Source of the DNA: Alisma plantago-aquatica
Lineage: Eukaryota > Streptophyta > Magnoliopsida > Alismatales > Alismataceae
DNA: 64,000 nt
Direction: 5' to 3'
NCBI GenBank assembly: GCA_963693085.1
Contig: OY856409.1
Span: 525,597,303-525,661,302 of the forward strand
Shown: piece after piece, positions 57,601 to 64,000 of the stretch
How the letters are laid out: every line of letters starts with the position of its first letter
Numbering within the stretch: the stretch's first letter is position 1
Position numbers and translations under genes: made by a program
The notes under the pieces: model-generated
Databases searched by the model: none
Told to the model about the DNA's origin: nothing
Seen by the model: only the letters and a program-made list of their open reading frames with translations

Positions 57601-59021
57601 GGTTCAAGGTAACATCATATTTAACAAGGATTGAACCACTTTGTCAGAATTCATATTTTTAGATATGTTGTACTTAAAATACGTTTATGAACCCGACTTA
57701 AGATACTTTGTACAGTTAGTATTTCTATATTCATGTCAGATCCCTTCTCATAAGACATTAGACTCATTTACTATATAATTAGTATAAATGAATTAAGTTT
57801 ACCAAATTAGATTTTTAGCATAAAGTTTATCCAGATAATGAGATACATGTTCAAATCCAGCAATGAATTCAGTTTAGAACTTAAGAATAAGAGATTTAGA
57901 TTCAGACTTAGACTACTCACTATGTGAGTAGCCAGATTTTGAATAAAGATACATGATATGGGTTATAGACCCAATCTCAATTGTGTAGTAATTTGACATA
58001 CATATCCAAATTCTATAATATATTCAGTTCAAATTTTAAAGAGCAGAGATTCAGATTCAAAACTAAGTACGTGTTGAGTACTCAGTTTCAGATAAGTTCA
58101 TATTCAGAGTTTAGTAAAGATAGACTTAAGATAATTAATTCAAAACTTTCACATAATACATTAATTTAATAAGTCCTCACCAGAGAGTCCTGGGATGATT
58201 CAGAGGGCGCGTTGCGCCAGACACTGCAGGTGTCATAGAGGGCATGTTATGCCAACAGAGGGTGCGTTGCACCATAGAGGACACTTCGGTGTCAACAGAG
58301 GGCACGTTGTGCCAACAGAGGGTGTGTTGCACCATAGAGGGCACTTTGGTGTCAACAGAGGAGGACTTATTTTATAAAGGTGGCCACAAACAGATAGAAA
58401 TCGTAAGTAAAAGATACTTTCAATTAGAGTATGACTGTAATCTCATCCATGAGTGTGATGAGAGGAATTAAGATGAGATAAGTATAACCTAGACACTTTG
58501 GTGTAGGTCATGAGACCCATGGTATAGGTCTCCAGAAAAGATAGAGTAGAAAGATAAGAGTTAAAGAAGTCAAGAGATATTATGTTTTCAGATTTTATTC
58601 AACAATTGCTATCTGTTTTATAGTGTCTAAGAATATTTTGTAACATCTATTCAGTAATGTACATTTTAGAATGCTCATGCCACTTACTCTAACGACTGTT
58701 TTTCCCAATGCATGACTGGGGACGCGATGCCCACAGGTTTGGAGCGATTAAAGAACAAAGGGACCAGCAAAGGCCTAAGAGACTTTCAAGCTTGCCTAGT
58801 GGGGTGCCATCTACCTAGATGATCCTGAGTATTGACATCTTTTTATTATGAACTTATGCATAAACATGATGTAGTTTTATGTTGACAAAAAGCTATGTAT
58901 GCATCAATTTTACAATTTTGCAAAGTGTTTCATTTACTTTTATTGCAATGGTTATCATGTTTGTGACACTCCCAGAAAAAAAATTCTTCCGCTCATGTGA
59001 TATAAAAATCTGGGTCTTACA
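54606..59021 (+). repeat. 5' LTR (4416 bp) of the giant-LTR element
   Basis: Direct repeat of 59761-64000. No gene in it; the short frames (for example 55377-55595, 55761-55949) recur in the other LTR with changes and lack domains. 55440-55940 is G+C-richer and contains a short exon-like block (AGGGTTTCTCACCCTGA). The hairpin array lies at 58201-58361. Confidence 0.92.
58201..58361 (+). repeat. Array of eight 5 bp stem-loops, 60 bp higher-order period
   Basis: Stems at 58206, 58220, 58241, 58261, 58280, 58301, 58321 and 58340, joined by A(C/T)AGAG-type spacers. GG...CC stems have a GTT loop (GGCGC/GCGCC, GGCAT/ATGCC, GGTGC/GCACC, GGCAC/GTGCC). GACAC/GTGTC stems have TGCAG or TTCG loops. The last two stems keep pairing through one G-U wobble each. 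Three hairpins make a 60 bp unit. Confidence 0.9.
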
Positions 59022-59760
59022 ATATGGTATCAGAGCAATTTGGTTAATAGCCACTAGGCAAACATGATTCTCATAGTCACCCTAGGATGAAGATAAGAGA
59101 TTAGGGTTTAGGGATAGATTCCCATAGAAAGACACAATGACCTAGAACGACTAAGAGTTTTCACCTTAGAAGAAATAGATATGTCAGAGATAGATGTTTA
59201 CCTATTCTAGGTCTCATGTTTCAACCTAACCCTAGCTAATGATGTTTCTTCTCCATTCTCAATGGTTATGACCAGCCAATTGAGAATTGAAAAGGAATTT
59301 CATAAGCACAAGACTTTTATGCATCTCTCCTTTCTTACTAGCCCATGTGGTATGGGACACATGTGTTAGTGGGTTAGTGAGGGATAGTATGTTAGGATCC
59401 CACATTTCTGGGTATGTGCCTGATTACCACATATCTAGGAATGTAGGAGTTACCTGAAGAACCCAAGGTTAGACAGTTATGTGCAACTAATATTAGGAAT
59501 TCATGACAAGGTTGAGGCAGATGCCCTAAGTATAGATCCAAGTTTAGTTTCATAAACCCTAAGTATGAGTTGAGAAGTAAACCAAGGTAATAGATGATTC
59601 TCACATAAATATTTTGTGAGAATACATTACATAGTTCCTTTCATGCAAGAGTTTGAACATAAGCGTGCCTTACAATGAATGAAAATGTAAGTAGAATACT
59701 AAGGTGGGTAGTAGCCTAGAGAAATTTTGAGGACAAAATTTATTTTAAGGTGGGTAGAAT
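59022..59760 (+). other. Interior of the giant-LTR element
   Basis: Primer site TGGTATCAGAGC at 59025-59036. Then 700 bp without any recognisable gag or pol; the longest frame is a 70-codon minus-strand one without a domain. It ends in the polypurine tract TTAAGGTGGGTAGAAT. Confidence 0.85.
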
Positions 59761-62700
59761 TGTAACATCCTCAATTTCATAGCTAAAGTAAGCCTTTAAT
59801 GTGGGGTTTTCTAATGAAGGCATGCCAAGGGATGTAATGATCGTAACCATGGCTAGGTATGTAATTAAGTACACAAAATGTGTAATCCAAGCCATCTGGT
59901 CAACCATTACACACCTAATTACTTGAATGCGTATGATTGTAGTCGGTTTTATATGAATATAAATGAATTATTCTTATGAACAATAATGTGATGAAGATAT
60001 AATACGATGAGTCCAGTTCATGGTTTGAGCCTTAGACCTAGCTTAGGTCTTCATGTTATGCAACTAAAGAAATATTGATCACATGTGTCATACATGAGCT
60101 TCAATTGAGTAATTATATTGATTGGAGACTTATTTTCATGATTTGGAATACAATTAATCTCATGGACCCTTTGTAATACTAATGGATGGGCCATGTGCCC
60201 TAGTGCCCAAATTCCAGCCCTATTGGACCAATTAAGTTTTACAAATAGGTCCTTGGAGTACAAATTGAGAATTAAATATTTTGTGGTCATAATTAATGCT
60301 TAAAATATTTTTAGTAGAACAGTAATTAGAATATAAGATGGTGGGAGAAATTTTAGATGATTCTGATGTATATAGTGGCCTAGGTAATTAAATTAGTAAT
60401 TATAATGTTTTTATTTAAAAGACATGTTTGGAGTGTTTGTACAACTAGTTTTTACTTAAAATATCGCTTATGTGAAGTTGATGATTATATAGTATTTACT
60501 GCAAAACTTGAAGTCAGATCGAGCTATAGGATGGGCTGTATAAATATTTCTTTGGTTTGGACTCTTATCAAAAAGAAGAAGAAAAACAAAATAAAAAAGG
60601 GGTGACTCCAGCCCAACACAGACTGGAGAGCGCCACCTCTGTTAGAAAAGACGGGGACAAAGTCCGCGAAGGAGATGATCCCCCACACGATCCAGACTCC
60701 AGTTTTCTATATTAACCATGGATCTGGAAAGCCTAGGGTTAGCCGAAGTTAAGCCTAAGATTCGATTGGAAACCGAGTCATAGAGAAGGAGAGCAAAGGA
60801 GCCGAAGGGAGGGGCACTGCTGGCAGCGGCTAGAAGGGCTGGCGGTTAGGGTTTCTCACCCTGACCCTTTGTTCAAGGCGAGGATGTGCCGCCCACTCAG
60901 AGGAAAGGAGGTCGTAGATGAGGGGCCACTCCTTGGCACTTCCATGGCCGGAGGTGCACTCCACCTTGTCGGAGGAAGTTGGTGCGGTGATGCCCTATTT
61001 TGGGCGTGAAGTAGGGGATGTCCCCTTAGCACAGTCCGTGAAAGGGACAAAGGAGATGCAACGGAAGAGGGAGTCCATGGATGACCGTCATATCAACTTT
61101 GAACGACTAGAAATCTTTAATAAGGTGATTCTTCTAAAATTCATATCTTGAGATTGGGAGGTCGAATTTTATCAAACAAGATACCTATAGAAAGCTAATG
61201 ATGAGTACTATCACATAAAAATACATCCAGATTATGATCTTGATATATGATATTTATTAAAAATAGTGTATTCAGAACTATATGATTTTGATGTTTGGTC
61301 AATTAAAAATAGTAAACACCTTTAGAAATTCATACAAGTTTTAATGAATGTGTATTTTGATATGTTTGACATTACTTCAAAGCATAATCTTTCATATATG
61401 AAGTTTTATTTTGGTTTTTGATATAAACCCTAATAAGGGTATTTTGGGTATTTCACCCATGATATGATTTTTAAATGTCCTGATATTTTAATAAATGATC
61501 ATTCCTATATTATATGAATACTTTTCTAGAGATTTGATGAAGTTTATGCTATTATATTAGTATTTAGTTTTAGATGAGTAGCCATTACGAAAGAATAATA
61601 AATGATTATCCTGACACTATAAGTGATATATGTATGGCCAATTAGGCCTGATATTAGTAATGTGATGGTATTCTACTTTAATTTCCTGATTGAGTCAGTA
61701 AGTTTACAATATGTGACTATTTTTGAGAATTATTCTCATTATATGAAGTAATTGTTCATATTAGTGCATAAGACGATTTATGTCTTATTTGAGTATAAAG
61801 ATAATACTAATTATATAGTATGAGTTTTATTTTATTTCAACGCTAAGATTTTATGGCAATTTTAGATTAAAGTTATGTTTAGTCTAAATAAGAACCCTAA
61901 GTTGGTATATGTAGTTAGGAAGATGGGGTTTTGAGATTTAGAAATAGAAAGAGGGAATATAGGCTTGGATTGATAACACTATGATGATATCCAGGTTATT
62001 AAAGTTATGGAACTTAGAATCGAGACTTCCTTATCGATGTCATCTGTATAAGAGGTAAGTGGTCCATGCACATGAGTACTCATAGTCTATGTTTAATATG
62101 TTTACATGTCTCCTAATAAGAGTTTCATGATCTATGTGATTTAATGTTCTAAGACTTCAATGGTAAGATTTACAAACAATATTATTCTCATATTTCTATC
62201 TTTATGCAAGTGTAGATACCCAAAGTATACAATAGTGATATGTTGCTCAAAATAGTTGTGACTCGTGGACCAAGTCCATGAGAAAGTTGAAGAATCATAT
62301 TCCTATAAGATTTCTTAGAAATATTTGGAAGTAATGAATATGATTTCAAGATAAGATATGCCAGTAATGTACCCATACTTAGTTGATGATTTCAAATAGC
62401 TTTGTATGAAGAATGTAAGTACACCTATGTTATTAGAATTTCTCATATTTATAGTCATAGTTACGTAGTAAGATTTCAAGTAGAAACATGCCATTAAGAT
62501 TTCATACATATGCAGAAATCTAAGAACTAGATTCCTTAGAATAAATAGTATCTAGAATACAAGTACAATGTAAGAATATGAATTTGAAAATATTAGGACA
62601 TGGTGTACTAATAAAAGTATGTTTGGGATCAGAAGGTATTGTAAAATGAGTTTATGATGGCATTATAAGATAATGACAAATTAAGTTATGATTAGGTTGC

Positions 62701-64000
62701 AAGACAATATTTTATGAGATTTCTATTCTGATATTTAAGGTTTAACATGTAAGTTTTTATGCAAATATTAAGGTTTAGGGTAACATCAAATTTAACAAGA
62801 AGGATTGAACCACCTTGTCAGAATTCATATTTTTAGATATGTTGTACTTAAAATATGTTTATGAACCCAACTTAAGATACTTTGTATACTTAGTATTTCT
62901 ATATTCATGTCAGATCCTTTCTCATAAGACATTAGACTCATTTACTATATAATTAGTATAAATGAATTAAGTTTACCAAGTCAGATTATTTGCATAAAGT
63001 TTATCCGAATAATGAGATACATGTTCAAATCCAGCAATGAATTCAATTTAGAACTTAAAAATAAGAGGTTTAGATTCAGACTTAGACTACTCACTATGTG
63101 AGTAGCCAGATTTTGAATAAAGATACATGATCTGGGTTATAGACCCAATCTCAATTGTGTTGTAATTTGACATACATATCCAAATTCTATAATAGATTCA
63201 ATTTAGATTTTAAAGAGCAGAGATTCAGATTCAAAACTAAGTACGTGTTGAGTACTCAGTTTCAGATAAGTTCAGATTCATAGTTTAGTAAAGATAGACT
63301 TAAGATAATTAATTCAAAACTTTCACATAATACATTATATAACAAGTCCTCACCAGAGAGTCTCAGGACGATTCAGAGGGTGCGTTGTGATAGACACTGC
63401 GGGTGTCACAGAGGGCATGTTATGCCAACAGAGGGTGTGTTGCACCATAGAGGACACTTCAGTGTCAACAGAGGGCAGATTGTACCAACAGAGGGTGTGT
63501 TGCACCATAGAGGACACTTCAGTGTCAATAGAGGAGGACTTATTTTATAATGGTGGCCACAAACATATAAAAATCGTAAGTAAAAGATACTTTAGATTAG
63601 AGTATGACTATAATCTCATCCATGAGTGTGATAAGAGGAATTAAGATGAGATAAGTATGACCTAGACACTTTGGTGTAGGTCATGAGACCCATGGTATAG
63701 GTCTCCAGAAAAGATAGAGTAGAAAGATAAGAGTTAAAGAAGTCAAGAGATATTATGTTTTCAGATTTTAATCAACAATTGCTATCCATTTTATAGTGTC
63801 CAAGAATATTTTGTAACATCTATTCAGTAATGTACATTTTAGAATACTCATGCCACTTACTCTAACGACTGTTTTTCCCAATGCATGACTGGGGACGCGA
63901 TGTCCGCAGGTTTGGAGTGATTGAAGAACAAAGGGACCAGCAAAGGCCTAAGAGACTTTCAAGCTTGCCTAGTGGGGTACATCTACCTAGATGATCCTGA
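59761..64000 (+). repeat. 3' LTR of the giant-LTR element (truncated by window end)
   Basis: Begins TGTAACATCCTCAATTTC like 54606 and runs parallel to 58828 of the first copy. An extra ~18 bp (about 61942-61960, GAAATAGAAAGAGGGA-like) is absent from the 5' LTR. Confidence 0.92.
63374..63534 (+). repeat. Hairpin array, 3' LTR copy
   Basis: Same eight-module layout as 58201-58361. Five or six stems are intact (for example GGCAT/ATGCC at 63414, two GACAC/GTGTC with TTCA loops). The first GG-stem (GGTGC with GTGAT) and the sixth (GGCAG with GTACC) have lost pairing, as expected for a non-functional copy drifting. Confidence 0.85.

Larger units (their letters stand above)
42479..64000 (+). mobile_element. 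TR-GAG-type LTR retrotransposon, copy 2, with two elements nested in its 3' LTR
   Basis: 5' LTR 42479-44047, primer-binding site 44049-44061, gag 44099-46027, non-coding interior to 47939, polypurine tract 47940-47953, 3' LTR from 47954. The 3' LTR is interrupted at 48533 (by 48534-53980) and at 54605 (by the element reaching past 64000). The last ~360 bp of the LTR are therefore outside the window. No pol motifs. The layout, primer site and TTTGTCATCTTC-polypurine block match the element at 2450-9919, but LTR sequences differ enough to be a separate family. Confidence 0.88.
54606..64000 (+). mobile_element. Non-autonomous LTR element with 4.4 kb LTRs and a 739 bp interior (3' end outside window)
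   Basis: 5' LTR 54606-59021, tRNA-Met primer site 59025-59036, interior 59022-59760, polypurine tract near 59745-59758, 3' LTR 59761 to beyond 64000 (all but the last ~190 bp present). LTRs run TGTAACATCC...GGGTCTTACA. The interior is too short for any polyprotein, and no gag or pol fragment is readable, so it depends on another element. Primer site and termini suggest a Ty3/gypsy relative. The two LTRs differ by scattered substitutions and small indels, so it is not a brand-new insertion. Confidence 0.92.

Noticed and set aside
58201..58361. CRISPR-like or tRNA-like array.
   Set aside because: Plant LTR context, 5 bp stems, no spacers of unique sequence and no cas genes; a hairpin minisatellite fits better.

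Overview
This is a gene-poor, A+T-rich stretch of a flowering-plant nuclear genome. The host is inferred from plant-type Ty1/copia elements, a CACTA (En/Spm) transposon with TNP2 and DUF4216/DUF4218-type transposase, a Mutator-like foldback element, an hAT-like MITE and an F-box/DUF295 gene. I cannot name the species; a monocot is possible but not shown. No prokaryotic feature, CRISPR array, rRNA or tRNA gene was recognised. The window is a nested stack of transposons around one broken host gene.

Layout. 1-2449: eroded non-coding DNA. 2450-9919 (minus): a non-autonomous gag-only LTR element (TR-GAG type) with a perfect AAGAG target duplication. 10729-13266: three tandem copies of an ~845 bp repeat. 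14517-33961 (minus): one F-box/DUF295 gene cut into three pieces by two insertions. The first insertion is a Ty1/copia element (15656-32485, TSD GTTGC) whose 3' LTR carries a 10 kb CACTA element (21483-31498). The second is a 1.26 kb Mutator-like foldback element (32650-33906, 9 bp TSD TTATCATAT). Taking out both insertions and one copy of each duplication leaves exactly 448 codons in a single frame with one internal stop. 34047-37043: duplications, a foldback repeat and an hAT-like MITE. 37303-40073: a candidate solo LTR.

42479-64000: a second TR-GAG element of a related family (gag at 44099-46027). Its 3' LTR has been hit twice: by a 5447 bp TG...CA unit read as a solo LTR (48534-53980, perfect TTTAT duplication), and by an element with 4.4 kb LTRs and only a 739 bp interior (54606 to beyond the window end).

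Protein coding. The intact long reading frame is the CACTA TNP2-type transposase (1082 aa). Its neighbour is a multi-exon gene ending in a Ulp1-like cysteine-protease domain, with H, D, Q and C all visible but an in-frame stop and a probable frameshift. The copia gag-pol stays in one frame of 1328 codons with three stops. Both TR-GAG gag genes are broken.

The most unusual signal is a recurring design. Unrelated LTRs in this window carry arrays of short hairpins whose arms change in a compensating way. The clearest is a 160 bp array of eight consecutive 5 bp stems in the giant-LTR element. A second notable signal is a 28 bp filler copied from the copia reverse-transcriptase gene at the damaged left end of the CACTA element.
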